DNA of 64,000 nucleotides from DAOVGZ01 sp964477815 (GCA_964477815.1 CAYZEO010000002.1:13419-77418); one strand, 5' to 3'. Positions 44,516 to 54,170 are shown, counted from the first letter of the stretch. Numbers and translations are program-made. The notes: generated by a model from the letters alone, not told the origin.

Positions 44516-45127
44516 TCAAAAAAATCCAACGTCATCCAACGCACAACGCAACTCAAACATCGGCAACCCAACAATTGCAGAATACGAACCGCGCACCTCT
44601 TTAAGAAATTGATCTCCAAACGCTTCAATTGCAACTGCTGCAGAACCCTGAAAACCCAACGAATGTTCAAGATATCGGTCAATCCACTCATCGGGAACAG
44701 AAAAAATGTACTCAGACTCAACTACAATCTCAATCCTTTTGGCAACCTTCCATTCATCAAATTTATAAACCCGCTTGTCTAAACAAAATGCTGTACATGC
44801 TCGCTCGCCATTGCGGGCAGCCTTAATTTTTTCAATAGCATCCGCTCTATCTGTTGGTTTTCCTAAAATTTCTCCACCCTTTGTCATTCCCAACGTGTCA
44901 GCAGTCAGCAAAAAACAGACATCTCCACCTTGCGCTTTTTCAGGAAGATTAACATGTTTCATCTTGGTAAGCGCAATTTTGGAAACAATTTGAGGAAACG
45001 TCAACCCCGCCCAGTCACAAGCACTTTCATCAGCACGATGGCCAACAACTGAAAAAGAAATTTTTGCTTCCCGCAACAAGCGGGCACGAGATTGAGATTG
45101 TGAACCTAAAAGTAATATATTATTCAT
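44516..45127 (-). CDS. maf: Maf-like nucleoside triphosphate pyrophosphatase
   Basis: Maf proteins hydrolyse non-canonical or specific NTPs. Family motifs: LLGSQSQSRARLLREA at the N-terminus (canonical SxSPRRxELL), LTADTLG with the conserved Asp, ILGKPTDRADA, and EHSLGFQGSAAVAIEAFGDQFLKEVRGSYSAIVGLP near the end. The 203 aa are normal. The Pro of the SPRR motif is Gln here. A tRNA gene lies just upstream on the same strand. Confidence 0.88.
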   Translation of the reverse strand: MNNILLLGSQSQSRARLLREAKISFSVVGHRADESACDWAGLTFPQIVSKIALTKMKHVNLPEKAQGGDVCFLLTADTLGMTKGGEILGKPTDRADAIEKIKAARNGERACTAFCLDKRVYKFDEWKVAKRIEIVVESEYIFSVPDEWIDRYLEHSLGFQGSAAVAIEAFGDQFLKEVRGSYSAIVGLPMFELRCALDDVGFF

Positions 45128-45139
45128 AATTTTTAAAAA

Positions 45140-45214
45140 TGGTTGGGGCGGGAGGATTCGAACCTCCGCATGCCGGTACCAAAAACCGGTGCCTTACCGC
45201 TTGGCTACGCCCCA
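45140..45214 (-). tRNA. tRNA-Gln (TTG anticodon)
   Basis: On the reverse strand the 75 bases fold as a cloverleaf: acceptor TGGGGCG / CGCCCCA, D arm AGCCAAGCGGTAAGGC, anticodon stem CCGGT / ACCGG with loop TTTTGGT (anticodon TTG), T arm GGAGGTTCGAATCCTCC, discriminator A and an encoded CCA end. Confidence 0.96.
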
Positions 45215-45248
45215 ACATAAAAAATTTTCTTGCAACGACGGCACGTGT

Positions 45249-45533
45249 TTACTGTGAGGCGCCATTCGATTCAAGTTCTGCAACCTTATTATACTCGGCA
45301 ATTATTGCATCCTCCATCATCTGACGAGTTTCAGAGTTGAGGGGATGAACAATATCTCTAAACGTCCCATCTTTCCTTCTTCGAGACGGCATAGAGACGA
45401 ATAAACCTTTGTCTCCCTCAATGACCTTCAAGTCTCTGATGATAAAGCAATTGTCAAATACCACTGTTGCATACGCTTTCAGTCTACTACCCATTTCTTT
45501 TGCAGGAAAAACCTTTACTTCTGTGATCTCCAT
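45249..45533 (-). CDS. spoVG: SpoVG family regulator
   Basis: The sequence MEITEVKVFPAKEMGSRLKAYATVVFDNCFIIRDLKVIEG then LFVSMPSRRRKDGTFRDIVHPLNSETRQ is the SpoVG family signature; members bind DNA and RNA. The ATG at 45533 follows AAGGA at 8 bases; the frame extends 13 codons upstream without a better site. The 94 aa are standard. Confidence 0.93.
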   Translation of the reverse strand: MEITEVKVFPAKEMGSRLKAYATVVFDNCFIIRDLKVIEGDKGLFVSMPSRRRKDGTFRDIVHPLNSETRQMMEDAIIAEYNKVAELESNGASQ

Positions 45534-45664
45534 GTCAGCAATCCTTTTCAAGACACCTTTTTTTACTAACACTCTCCGTAGTCGGTGACAAATGCCCTAA
45601 TAGTCTATTAATACAGCCTATTTTTGTCAAACAATCTTTACTATTTTACAAAAAATTCAAACCT

Positions 45665-46585
45665 TTATTTCCTTAATAACTTCACAGCTCGCAATTTTGC
45701 AGAACGGGAAGAAGGATTTTCTTCGAGCTCTTTTTGTGATGCAACAACAACTCGAGAAGTAAGAAGCTCAACTTCTCCCGAACGAACACGATCAGCAAAA
45801 AATTGTTTCACCAAACGATCTTCTAGTGAATGAAAACTAATACAAACCAACCTCCCTTCTAGACTCAACATTCGAATCGCAGCTTTGAGAAACGAAGTAA
45901 TATTGTGCAGCTCATCATTTACACAGATGCGCAATGCCTGAAAAACTCTGGTTGCCGGATGAATCTTTGTATGTTTTCCTTTTTGTTTTTGTTGAGGAAC
46001 AACTTTACCAATCAGTTTTGCAAGCTGCGCCGTTGAGGTAAATTTCTTTTTGCGTCGCTCTTGTACAATCGCACGTGCAATCTGTTTTGTATATTTTTCT
46101 TGGCCAAAACGCCAGAAAATTTCACGCAGCTCTTCTTCAGAAGCCTCGTTAACAATTTGGCCAGCTGTCACTTTTTGATGCGCTGGAGACATTCTCATAT
46201 CAAGTGGCGTATCCTTGTAAACAGAAAAACCTGGGCGCTCCAAAATCTGCATTTGTGATGTCCCAAAATCTGCAAGAATACCATCTAGCTCTTTTACACC
46301 CTCTTTTTTGAGCAGCTTGTAAATAAGAGAAAAGTTTCCCCAGAGCAATTTCAACCTTCCAGGAAACTCTCCTTGCAGTTGAGGCCCAAATGTATCAAGT
46401 GATGTCATATCCCAATCAAGGGCAATAACCGAACAATCAGGATTCGACTCTAGAATTGCCCGAGTATGCCCACCAGAACCGAATGTAACATCTAAGTAAA
46501 CACCTCCTTGATTTGTATCAAGGTACTCAAGAACCTCTTTTGTCAAAACCGGTTTGTGAATAACGGGATCTTTGTTATTTTCCAT
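45665..46585 (-). CDS. rsmH: 16S rRNA (cytosine-1402-N4) methyltransferase
   Basis: The start IHKPVLTKEVLEYL, the SAM-binding DVTFGSGGHTRAILE, the DGILADFGTSQMQ motif, LDMRMSP and the C-terminal ISFHSLEDRLVKQFF are all RsmH landmarks. The 306 aa are typical. It is normally the first gene of the division and cell wall cluster. Here it precedes no ftsL or ftsI, only murF and ftsK further upstream on the same strand, so the cluster is broken up. Confidence 0.95.
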   Translation of the reverse strand: MENNKDPVIHKPVLTKEVLEYLDTNQGGVYLDVTFGSGGHTRAILESNPDCSVIALDWDMTSLDTFGPQLQGEFPGRLKLLWGNFSLIYKLLKKEGVKELDGILADFGTSQMQILERPGFSVYKDTPLDMRMSPAHQKVTAGQIVNEASEEELREIFWRFGQEKYTKQIARAIVQERRKKKFTSTAQLAKLIGKVVPQQKQKGKHTKIHPATRVFQALRICVNDELHNITSFLKAAIRMLSLEGRLVCISFHSLEDRLVKQFFADRVRSGEVELLTSRVVVASQKELEENPSSRSAKLRAVKLLRK

Positions 46586-46642
46586 TGCTCAACTGTTTAT
46601 TGACATAAACCTAATATAAGGAAGTTCCATGTAAAATTCCAT

Positions 46643-48058
46643 TTATCCTATCACCTGTTTTTTTGAAGCCTGAGCGGCAAAGTGATGAACAACATTTTCC
46701 AAATGCATTCCGCGTGATGCTTTGACAAGAACCACATTGTTATCCGCCAACTTGCTCTTCAATTTTTTTACCGCATCTTTCCACGACGGAACAATTTCTG
46801 CTCTGACGCCAAGCGGAACAGTTTTTTTCGTCCACTCTACCATATCACCAACAAGAATCACTTCTTTGAGAGACGGAACTTTGCGCAAAAAACGACCAAG
46901 TTGTCGATGCCAAAAGGAACTGTTAACACCCAACTCAAGCATATCACCAAGAACAGCGATTTTTTGTGCATCAGTATCAATTTGTTCAAGTGCAAGCAAC
47001 GCGGCCTTCATGCTCTCAGGATTGGCGTTGTAACAATCGTTGATCATTACCCCTTTTCCGTCCTTAAGCTCGCACTGCTCAAATCTATCTTTCACAGTAG
47101 TACTAGATTGGATTCCTCTGACAATAACATCATCTGCGATTCCTAAGAAATGAGTAACCGCAACTGCTGCCAAAGAATTAAAAACAGCACCGGAATGAAC
47201 GTGAGGCAATCTGATTTTGTACTTCTTTTTGTAAATTTTCAAAACAAAATCTACATGATCGCTCGCTGCCTTTATCTTGCGGGCCTGTATCTGATTGGTC
47301 GTTTTAGCACCAAACTTAATGATAGGATGAGAATAACCAACGCCGGCTAAAATCGGTTGGTCTCCATTGATTATGCCAATACTATCTTCGCCAAAAAGTT
47401 TGAAAACATCCCTTTTTTCTAGCGCTATATCATTCAAAGATCCAAGGCCCTCCATATGACAGTGACCGATGCCCGTAATCAAAGCCGTTGTTGGTTGAAG
47501 AATATCTGCAAGCTTTGCCATCTGACCACGCCTTGCAATTCCAAGCTCGAAAACCGCAGCAGTATGATAAGAACGCATCTTCAAAATGTTGAGCGATAAA
47601 CCTATGTTTGTGTTTTGATTTCCTTCTGAGACCAAAAACTCCCGTCCCGAAAGAGACAGGATGTTAGAAATGATCTGTTTGGTTGAAGTTTTTCCAACAG
47701 ACCCAGTGATCGCAACAACAGGATAATCAAACTGCGACCTCCACACAGAAGCCAAAGTTGTTAAAGCTTGCAAAGTATCATCAACAGCAATAACCAGTTT
47801 TTTCTCAAGGAGATTCTGATCAATAGCCTCAAGAATTTTCCTTTTTTCTTTTCTTATCAGCAAGCCTCCAGCTCCTGCGCATAGAGCTGCCTCAAGAAAC
47901 TCGTGTCCATCTTTGCGAACACCCTGTAACGCTACAAAAATATCTCCCTGCTGCAACGTTCGTGTATCTATGCTAAACGTTACATCTTCAGGAAAATGGT
48001 CCTTTATAACAGTAACACCTGGGAGCGCGCCTCGTAAAAAATGCTCATCAAAATGCAT
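46643..48058 (-). CDS. murF: UDP-N-acetylmuramoyl-tripeptide--D-alanyl-D-alanine ligase
   Basis: MurF adds D-Ala-D-Ala to the peptidoglycan precursor. It has an N-terminal domain (DTRTLQQGDIFVALQGVRKDGHEF), the ATP-binding AITGSVGKTSTKQII, central HMEGLGSLNDIALEK and the C-terminal NDCYNANPESMKAALLAL. The 471 aa are complete. Its presence with uppP and lnt indicates that this organism makes peptidoglycan. Confidence 0.95.
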   Translation of the reverse strand: MHFDEHFLRGALPGVTVIKDHFPEDVTFSIDTRTLQQGDIFVALQGVRKDGHEFLEAALCAGAGGLLIRKEKRKILEAIDQNLLEKKLVIAVDDTLQALTTLASVWRSQFDYPVVAITGSVGKTSTKQIISNILSLSGREFLVSEGNQNTNIGLSLNILKMRSYHTAAVFELGIARRGQMAKLADILQPTTALITGIGHCHMEGLGSLNDIALEKRDVFKLFGEDSIGIINGDQPILAGVGYSHPIIKFGAKTTNQIQARKIKAASDHVDFVLKIYKKKYKIRLPHVHSGAVFNSLAAVAVTHFLGIADDVIVRGIQSSTTVKDRFEQCELKDGKGVMINDCYNANPESMKAALLALEQIDTDAQKIAVLGDMLELGVNSSFWHRQLGRFLRKVPSLKEVILVGDMVEWTKKTVPLGVRAEIVPSWKDAVKKLKSKLADNNVVLVKASRGMHLENVVHHFAAQASKKQVIG

Positions 48059-48114
48059 TGAAATTCTCCGTCTTTTCTCTACCTTTATTTGTAAAATAAA
48101 ACAGTTTTTCTTAA

Positions 48115-50427
48115 TTATCGGACTACTTTTCTCATCTTACTCCCCTCAGATGGCATAACCGCTCCGCGCGCCTCTAACATATCCATTATGCGCGCAGACC
48201 TGTTATATCCTATCCTAAATTTACGTTGAAGCAAAGAAATAGAAACTTCATCCACTGTATTTAAAAATTCAATCACATTTTGATACAAAGAATCATCTTG
48301 CACAGAAAGATGTTCTTTGTTGCCCATAAGGTCCGGAGAAATATCAAGATATTCAACTGCCCGTTCAGCTCTAATATGATTAACGAGCGCTTCAATTTCC
48401 TGATTCGAAACATACGCTCCATGCAAACGTCCAAGTGTTGAACTACCAGAATCTATAAAAAGCATGTCGCCACATCCGAGCAATTTTTCTGCCCCGCAAT
48501 AATCCAAAATCGTTCGAGAATCAACTTTCGATGTCACTCTAAAAGAAATTCTGCTTGGAAAGTTTACTTTAATAAGTCCTGTAATCACATCAACTGATGG
48601 GCGCTGTGTTGCAACAATCATATGAATACCTGCTGCACGAGCCATTTGAGCAATTCGGGCAATTAAATCTTCAATATCTCGCCCTGCGGTCATCATCAAA
48701 TCGGACAACTCGTCAATAACAATCACAACAAAAGGTAACCGTTCGTGACACGTTTCTGGGGCCCCTTCACCAACTTGTTGTGCGGGACAAAACTGCTTCT
48801 TTCCTTTTGAAGCAACGTAGTCGTTGTACTCAAAAATATTACGCGCACCAACTTCCGACATTTTTTCGTAACGCTCTTCCATCTGTTCTACAACCCAACG
48901 CAAAATGGGAGCAACGCGCTTAGGATTGGTCACTATTGGAAAAAGAAGATGTGGAATATCTGCGTACGAAGCAAATTCAAGCCGTTTAGGATCGATCAAA
49001 ACTAACTTCAGCTGGTCCGGTGTCAACTTACACAACATGCTCACCAAAAAAGCATTAAGCGCAACCGATTTTCCAGAACCGGTCGAACCCGCAATCAACA
49101 AGTGTGGCATTTTGGCAAGATCAACAAGCACATCCTTGCCAACTGTATTTTTTCCCAAAACAAGAGGAATCGATCCCTTAAAATCTTCAAATGATTGCGA
49201 GCGCACGATGGAAGAAAGTAACACATCTTTGCGCTTTAAATTTGCAACTTCAAATCCAACAACAGACTTTCCTGGAATGGGTGCAATAATTCTGATGCTC
49301 ATCGCCTGCAGGGCAAGCGCAAGATCATCTTCCAGCGAAATAATTTTACTAATTTTGGAATCGATCTGCGGCTGATATTCAAACAATGTCACCACAGGAC
49401 CGCGTTTGATAGAAATAACAGAACCATACACACCAAACCGTTCAAGTTTTTCTTCCAAAATTTTCGCACGCTTTTCAAGCTCCGTCATCATGTGACCATC
49501 GTCGTCATCTCCATCCTTTTTTTTAAAAAGATCCTGACCAGGCAGTGTATACTTTCTTTCTTCTGAAACATTTTCATTAACAAAAAATTCCTCTTGCACC
49601 GACTGATGCGCAAACTGACGCTTATTTTTTTCTTTTTTTATCTTGGGTGAGGCCTTTGAACTTTCACCTTGTGCATATTGTTGCCAAAAAGGATCATCAT
49701 GCAGCTCTTCCACATCATTTTCTTCAACTAAATCAACCAACAATTCTTCAAAAGAAACAACGGACTGATTTGATTCAAGCAGATCTACCCCACCAAACAA
49801 ACGACGCACAAAACGCGCTCCAGCCACAAATGGAATCGCCAAAACATGCACAATTTTTTTTGAAACTTTGTACGCAGGCCGCAAACATTTTTCCCAACTT
49901 AATAAAAAACGAACTGCGCGTGAAAGTATGTACAACAACTTCACAAATGTTGCACGAAAAATTATCATCAACAACATCGCACAAAACAAGTGCAAGAAAA
50001 AAGCCGACCCGACACCTTCAAACCAACCAAATGTTATGCGATGTACAAAAGCACCAACAACACCTCCCGGGGCAACACCTTTAAACAGATCGTAGTTATA
50101 AAAATGAAACAACGCACTGCAAGCTGTTGGCAGAAAAAGCAGCGCAACTAGCCTGTCCCATTCTTTTGCAAAACTTACCTTAAAAAAAAGAATGTACGCG
50201 CCGTAGAGCAATATGCCAACAAAACACCAAGCGGAAATACCAAATGCGTAAAAAAAGAACGCTGCAATCTGCGCCCCAAAAGAACCAAATAAGTTTGTTG
50301 TTGGAAGTTGCACACTGCTATAATATAGCCAAGAAGAATCGTAAGGGTTAAATGAAAAAAAGATAAGGGCACAAAAAAGTGCGCTTAAAACTAAAAGAGC
50401 GCCTGCTATCATATTTATTGCTCGCAT
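48115..50427 (-). CDS. ftsK: DNA translocase FtsK
   Basis: FtsK pumps chromosomal DNA at the septum and activates Xer recombination. Four membrane helices lie in the first about 175 residues, a short acidic linker follows, and then come the alpha/beta motor domains: Walker A IAGSTGSGKSVALN, LVLIDPKRLEFASY, Walker B VVIVIDELSDLMM and IVATQRPSVDVITG. The C-terminal gamma winged helix (QRKFRIGYNRSARIMDMLEARG) reads KOPS-type signals. At 770 aa it has a short linker, SpoIIIE/FtsK-like. The ATG follows AAAGG. Confidence 0.95.
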   Translation of the reverse strand: MRAINMIAGALLVLSALFCALIFFSFNPYDSSWLYYSSVQLPTTNLFGSFGAQIAAFFFYAFGISAWCFVGILLYGAYILFFKVSFAKEWDRLVALLFLPTACSALFHFYNYDLFKGVAPGGVVGAFVHRITFGWFEGVGSAFFLHLFCAMLLMIIFRATFVKLLYILSRAVRFLLSWEKCLRPAYKVSKKIVHVLAIPFVAGARFVRRLFGGVDLLESNQSVVSFEELLVDLVEENDVEELHDDPFWQQYAQGESSKASPKIKKEKNKRQFAHQSVQEEFFVNENVSEERKYTLPGQDLFKKKDGDDDDGHMMTELEKRAKILEEKLERFGVYGSVISIKRGPVVTLFEYQPQIDSKISKIISLEDDLALALQAMSIRIIAPIPGKSVVGFEVANLKRKDVLLSSIVRSQSFEDFKGSIPLVLGKNTVGKDVLVDLAKMPHLLIAGSTGSGKSVALNAFLVSMLCKLTPDQLKLVLIDPKRLEFASYADIPHLLFPIVTNPKRVAPILRWVVEQMEERYEKMSEVGARNIFEYNDYVASKGKKQFCPAQQVGEGAPETCHERLPFVVIVIDELSDLMMTAGRDIEDLIARIAQMARAAGIHMIVATQRPSVDVITGLIKVNFPSRISFRVTSKVDSRTILDYCGAEKLLGCGDMLFIDSGSSTLGRLHGAYVSNQEIEALVNHIRAERAVEYLDISPDLMGNKEHLSVQDDSLYQNVIEFLNTVDEVSISLLQRKFRIGYNRSARIMDMLEARGAVMPSEGSKMRKVVR

Positions 50428-50499
50428 AACTCTACCTTTAATTTGTTACAATTGACACAGTCCTGTTTTCGATACAATCATTATAGGAAAAGAAACTAC

Positions 50500-50903
50500 A
50501 TGCTAAAAGAATCATTTAAAACACTTTCCAGACAATATAAAAAATTGAAATATACGGTAGAAAAATTACAAAACAAAAAAACGTTTCAGCAGATGATTTT
50601 TCAACTTATCAAACCGCATCTATCAAGGTTTTCGAAGACACTTATGAGTTAACATGGAGATACTTAAAACGCTATCTCAAAATAAATTTTCAGGTGCATG
50701 TGTACTCTCCTAAAACAGTTTTTCAAGAATGTCTACACAACAAAATCATTAATAAACAAGAAATAGAAAAATGCGAAAACATGATTACATATCGCAACTC
50801 AATTATTGAAAATTACAGCCCTGAAACAGAAGAAGAAATCATTCAAGAAATTCCATATTATTACGAACTCATGAGAAAAATCGCAGAAAAAACAAAACCC
50901 TAA
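50500..50903 (+). pseudogene. Frameshifted HepT/HI0074-family HEPN protein
   Basis: The ATG at 50500 (AGGAAA upstream) starts SFKTLSRQYKKLKYTVEKLQ. After a run of seven A (about 50574-50582) the matching frame becomes -1: NVSADDFSTYQTASIKVFED, then TYELTWRYLKRYL, then YSPKTVFQECLHNKIINKQE, ending EIPYYYELMRKIAEKTKP. That continuous sequence is the nucleotidyltransferase-partner (HepT) fold. The RX4HXY toxin motif reads RNSIIENY, so the His is Glu. No MntA-type gene is adjacent. It is either a decayed antitoxin/toxin relic, a sequencing error in the A run, or a slippage-dependent gene. Confidence 0.7.
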
Positions 50904-51709
50904 ACCACCAACCACAAAATGGCCACTCCCAATAAGTAAAAAGAAAACATCCACACTTTATTTTCGTACACAACCCTCTCAAAAAACCACAATGCAAAAA
51001 AAGAAACAACAGATGCGCACAGCATGACAACAACTGTTTGCACATCAAATAAAAGACGCAAAGAAGTAACACTGCTGTACATTTTACGAATAAAAACACT
51101 GTTAACGAATGCTCCTGCAATCAGTGGCCATTGAATTAGAAAAGAAATTTCAAACGACTTTTTACGCGACAATCCCATCCAATAAGCAACTGAAAAAACC
51201 AGCCCCAACCTTGAGATTCCTGGCAAAAATGCAAGACCCTGCACGAGGCCGAGCATCAGTGCTTTTTTCCACGTAAATCTTCCCTTCGCTCGCCTAGAAT
51301 CATCCTTAAATCGCAACGAAAATAACACTGCCGCTGAAACCAAAAATCCAACCCAAACGGGGAACCACGAAGTGCCAACAAATTTGAAAAAAAAATAAAA
51401 AACAACCGTAATGCTATCCGCCAGCGCAACAAGCGCAAGCAACTTGATTATTTTTTTCCACAACACACGAATATGTACAAAATAAAAACTCCATTCACGG
51501 AAAAAAAATATCATTAAAATAAAAACGGTCGGCCCGTGAAGAAAATGTCCAACATGTTGACTAAAAAAATTTTCGTGACACGCGCCTGGCAGGTCGTTTA
51601 CAAAAAATTTATGTAACATTTTTTGCAAAAGTACAACATGACCCGAGCTACTAACGGGAAAACTCTCCAGCACAATCTGTACGCACACAAACAGATAAAA
51701 ACACAGCAT
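50900..51709 (-). CDS. uppP: Undecaprenyl-diphosphatase UppP (BacA)
   Basis: UppP recycles the undecaprenyl carrier for peptidoglycan and surface glycan synthesis. The active-site motifs are visible: QIVLESFPVSSSGHVVLLQ near residue 10 and LPGISRLGLVFSVAYWMGLSR in the second half, with about eight membrane segments. The 269 aa are normal. The first residues may be trimmed or the start may lie slightly differently. It is convergent with the HepT relic, overlapping by 4 bases. Confidence 0.9.
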   Translation of the reverse strand: MLCFYLFVCVQIVLESFPVSSSGHVVLLQKMLHKFFVNDLPGACHENFFSQHVGHFLHGPTVFILMIFFFREWSFYFVHIRVLWKKIIKLLALVALADSITVVFYFFFKFVGTSWFPVWVGFLVSAAVLFSLRFKDDSRRAKGRFTWKKALMLGLVQGLAFLPGISRLGLVFSVAYWMGLSRKKSFEISFLIQWPLIAGAFVNSVFIRKMYSSVTSLRLLFDVQTVVVMLCASVVSFFALWFFERVVYENKVWMFSFYLLGVAILWLVV

Positions 51710-51891
51710 TTAAAGGGCCTTTCGCGTCTGCGACCAGTTGATATCGCTCTCCCACTCGAACAATTTATATCTTTTTTCTTTACAATTTAAAACTCCCAAG
51801 ATTATAATGTGACAGAATTGACAAGTCGATTGGTATTGAAGAAAAAAAATGGTGGTTCAAAAAGTTGAAGCAATCGAGCGATAGTAAGAAT

Positions 51892-51920
51892 TTGAAATAT
51901 GTGTGCATTTGTTCTAGAGT
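51892..51920 (+). promoter_or_regulatory. Promoter of outer membrane protein gene 1
   Basis: TTGAAA (51892-51897), a 17-base spacer and TAGAGT (51915-51920). The same two hexamers with the same spacing occur upstream of the gene at 54229, preceded by TTC before the -10 box in both. Confidence 0.7.
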
Positions 51921-51970
51921 AAAATTGCACATCTTAATGCACGCAATAAGATAATGTAGAGGTTTGTAGA

Positions 51971-52054
51971 ATGAGTAACGAAAGGAGGAGTATAGCCTAT
52001 CTTACATACGCATTGTCGTTAAACACAAAATCACATAATTTTTTTTACGCTTAA
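51971..52054 (+). CDS. Possible 27-residue leader ORF before outer membrane protein 1
   Basis: The frame MSNERRSIAYLTYALSLN... starts at an ATG with AGAGG 8 bases upstream and ends 13 bases before the porin-like gene. It contains a perfect internal GAAAGGAGGAGT, repeated in the leader of the next gene. It may be a regulatory upstream ORF or chance. Confidence 0.3.
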   Translation: MSNERRSIAYLTYALSLNTKSHNFFYA

Positions 52055-52067
52055 AAGGAGTTTCCTT

Positions 52068-53936
52068 ATGAAACGAATGCTCAGATTATTCTCGCTAGGC
52101 TTACTGCTGAGCGCTGGCATGATGATAAACGCTGCAGATTGCTGTACAACTGACAACTGCTGCACAGATGACTGCTGCGAAACAATTTGCGGCGGAGGAC
52201 ATCCATATTTTAGTGTCCGCTCCCAAAGTATCAACGCTGCTCGTGAGCTTGTTGGCTGGCAAGCTTTTATCAATAAATTCGAAATGGAAAGCGTCTACGG
52301 CGCATTCTCAATAACTGCTGAATACACACGTTCTTTCAAACCTTGCAGACTTGCTGGATTCTTCTTCGGTGATGATTTGCAAAACGGTGCACTGACTATT
52401 TCCGGTAGCCGAAAAGGTGTGACTGCTGAAGACAGCGCAACTGGTGCAGTTGCTCGTGGAGAACATGAGTGGTTGGCAGATTATTTTGGTCTTTCTCCAA
52501 ACTTCGAAAGCACTGTAAAATTCACACCACGCATTTCCAACTTCCTTGTAGACTTGAATCTCTATCTCGGTTTTGACGAGTGGTGGGAAGGTGGATTTTT
52601 TAGAATTCATGCTCCAATTGTCTATACCCGCTGGGAAATGAAGATGTGCGAAGACGTGGTCAAAGCTGGAACCCTTAGATTTGATGCTGGCTATATGGAC
52701 TCAGTTGCAATCGCACACACATCCCTCCCTGCAGATTTCAAAACGGCTATGAAAGGTGTAACCTGGGGCGACATGACAGAAGCTCTCAAGTATGGCAAAA
52801 TCTCTGACTGCAAACAAACAAAAACCAGATTGTCTGACATCGAAGTTGCCTTGGGCTGGAACTTCTTGCAAGATGAAGACTATCATCTTGGTCTGATGTT
52901 GCGCGCATCCTTTCCAACAGGCAACAAACCATGCGGAACCTATCTGTTTGAGCCAATTGTTGGTGCAGGAGGACACTGGATGCTTGGTGGTGGACTCACT
53001 TCCCACGTACAACTCTGGACAAGTGACGACGAAGAAAGCAACTTTTGCATGTACTTGGATGCAAACGTTGGACACTACTTCAAGACAAAACAAACACGTT
53101 CGTTTGACCTGAAAGACAGAAAAAACAGCCGTTATATTCTAATTCAAGAACTTGGAACACCAGTTGCAAACTTGTATGCTGGAGATGCTCATAATACTGC
53201 TGTTGCTCCATCAGCACAATACAAAGAGAAGCTGTTCCCATTGATTAACAAAACAACTTGCTGCACAGACGTCAGCATCGCTGTTCAAGGTGACTTGGCA
53301 ATTAAGTTTGCTTACAACAACGGCGGATTCAGCTTTGACATAGGTTACAACCTCTGGGGACGCAGCGGTGAGAAGTTCAACGAAGATTGCTGCAAAGATT
53401 GCTGCCTTGAAAGCAAAAAATATGCTCTCAAAGGTGACGCGTATGTGATTGGTTGGGGTGCCAATAATGCAACAACAGTAGGAATTCGAAATCTTGCAAT
53501 CCCTCTGTCGGCAACAGAAAAAAATGCAACAATCAACGCAGGTACAAATACTGTTACAGGAACAGCCTATGCCTTAACCGACAGATACAACCCACGCATT
53601 GACAACGTAAAACTCGCCTTTGGAACAACCACTAATGCCGATGACTCAATTCAATACAGAACAGGAGTTAACCACGCCGGTGGAACTCAACAACACACCT
53701 CGTATCAGCCAGTCTTCCTCTCCTGCGACGACTTGAACATGTGCAAAACACCAAGTGCACTTTCTCACAAAATCTTTGCACACTTCAGCTATGCATGGGA
53801 TGACAAAGAAGATGACGAGTGGATTCCATTCCTCGGTGTCGGTGGTGAAGTTGAATTCTCCGGCAAGAGCTGTGAAACTTACAGCGCAGTCTCGCAATGG
53901 GGTGTCTGGCTTAAAGGTGGGTTGGCGTTCGACTAA
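52068..53936 (+). CDS. Cys-rich outer membrane beta-barrel protein, copy 1
   Basis: 622 residues. The signal peptide ends near INAA and the mature N-terminus has paired cysteines (DCCTTDNCCTDDCCETICGG), followed by the family block YFSVRSQSINAARELVGW. Conserved inner blocks are LADYFGLSP, VKFTPRISNFLVDLNLYLGFD, VTWGDM, DIEVALGWNF, FPTGNKP and LFEPIVG. Further Cys pairs occur in TTCCTDV and DCCKDCCLE. The end, WIPFLGVGGEVEFSG...GVWLKGGLAFD, looks like terminal barrel strands. I infer a major porin-like protein of Dependentiae type, possibly disulfide cross-linked. Three paralogues follow. Confidence 0.78.
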   Translation: MKRMLRLFSLGLLLSAGMMINAADCCTTDNCCTDDCCETICGGGHPYFSVRSQSINAARELVGWQAFINKFEMESVYGAFSITAEYTRSFKPCRLAGFFFGDDLQNGALTISGSRKGVTAEDSATGAVARGEHEWLADYFGLSPNFESTVKFTPRISNFLVDLNLYLGFDEWWEGGFFRIHAPIVYTRWEMKMCEDVVKAGTLRFDAGYMDSVAIAHTSLPADFKTAMKGVTWGDMTEALKYGKISDCKQTKTRLSDIEVALGWNFLQDEDYHLGLMLRASFPTGNKPCGTYLFEPIVGAGGHWMLGGGLTSHVQLWTSDDEESNFCMYLDANVGHYFKTKQTRSFDLKDRKNSRYILIQELGTPVANLYAGDAHNTAVAPSAQYKEKLFPLINKTTCCTDVSIAVQGDLAIKFAYNNGGFSFDIGYNLWGRSGEKFNEDCCKDCCLESKKYALKGDAYVIGWGANNATTVGIRNLAIPLSATEKNATINAGTNTVTGTAYALTDRYNPRIDNVKLAFGTTTNADDSIQYRTGVNHAGGTQQHTSYQPVFLSCDDLNMCKTPSALSHKIFAHFSYAWDDKEDDEWIPFLGVGGEVEFSGKSCETYSAVSQWGVWLKGGLAFD

Positions 53937-54007
53937 AATCACCTGCTAACATCACTCGTTCTTCATTTTTTTGAAGAATATGTGAGAGCAAACAAGACTA
54001 GTACTGA

Positions 54008-54037
54008 AAGGCTCGGAAGAAATTCCGGGCCTTTTTT
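54008..54037 (+). terminator. Terminator after outer membrane protein 1
   Basis: An 11-bp stem AAGGCTCGGAA / TTCCGGGCCTT with a GAAA loop and one T-G pair ends in a T run. Confidence 0.92.
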
Positions 54038-54092
54038 CTTATAAACTTTTTCAAAAAAATTTTGAAAAAAATCAATACACACATCAAAAGAA

Positions 54093-54121
54093 TTGAAATT
54101 ATTATTCGTTTTTTCTAGAGT
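54093..54121 (+). promoter_or_regulatory. Promoter of outer membrane protein genes 2 and 3
   Basis: TTGAAA (54093-54098), a 17-base spacer and TAGAGT (54116-54121), matching the promoter at 51892-51920. Confidence 0.7.
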
Positions 54122-54146
54122 AAAGTTTTGAAGACGTAAAGGAGCG

Positions 54147-54170
54147 ATGAAAGGAGGAGTCCTGATATAA
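54147..54170 (+). CDS. Possible 7-residue leader ORF before outer membrane protein 2
   Basis: AAAGGAGCG precedes an ATG encoding MKGGVLI and a stop. It contains the same GAAAGGAGGAGT block as the leader of copy 1. It ends 58 bases before the porin-like gene. Confidence 0.25.
   Translation: MKGGVLI

Larger units (their letters stand above)
51710..52067. other. Intergenic region and leader before outer membrane protein 1
   Basis: The 358 bases hold the promoter at 51892-51920, a possible 27-codon leader frame (51971-52054) and the AAAAGGAG binding site of the porin-like gene. The first about 180 bases show nothing recognisable. Confidence 0.6.

Noticed and set aside
45139..45324. Plus-strand ORF beginning MVGAGGFEPP
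   Set aside because: It is the well-known false ORF antisense to a tRNA gene; the tRNA-Gln on the reverse strand explains the sequence.
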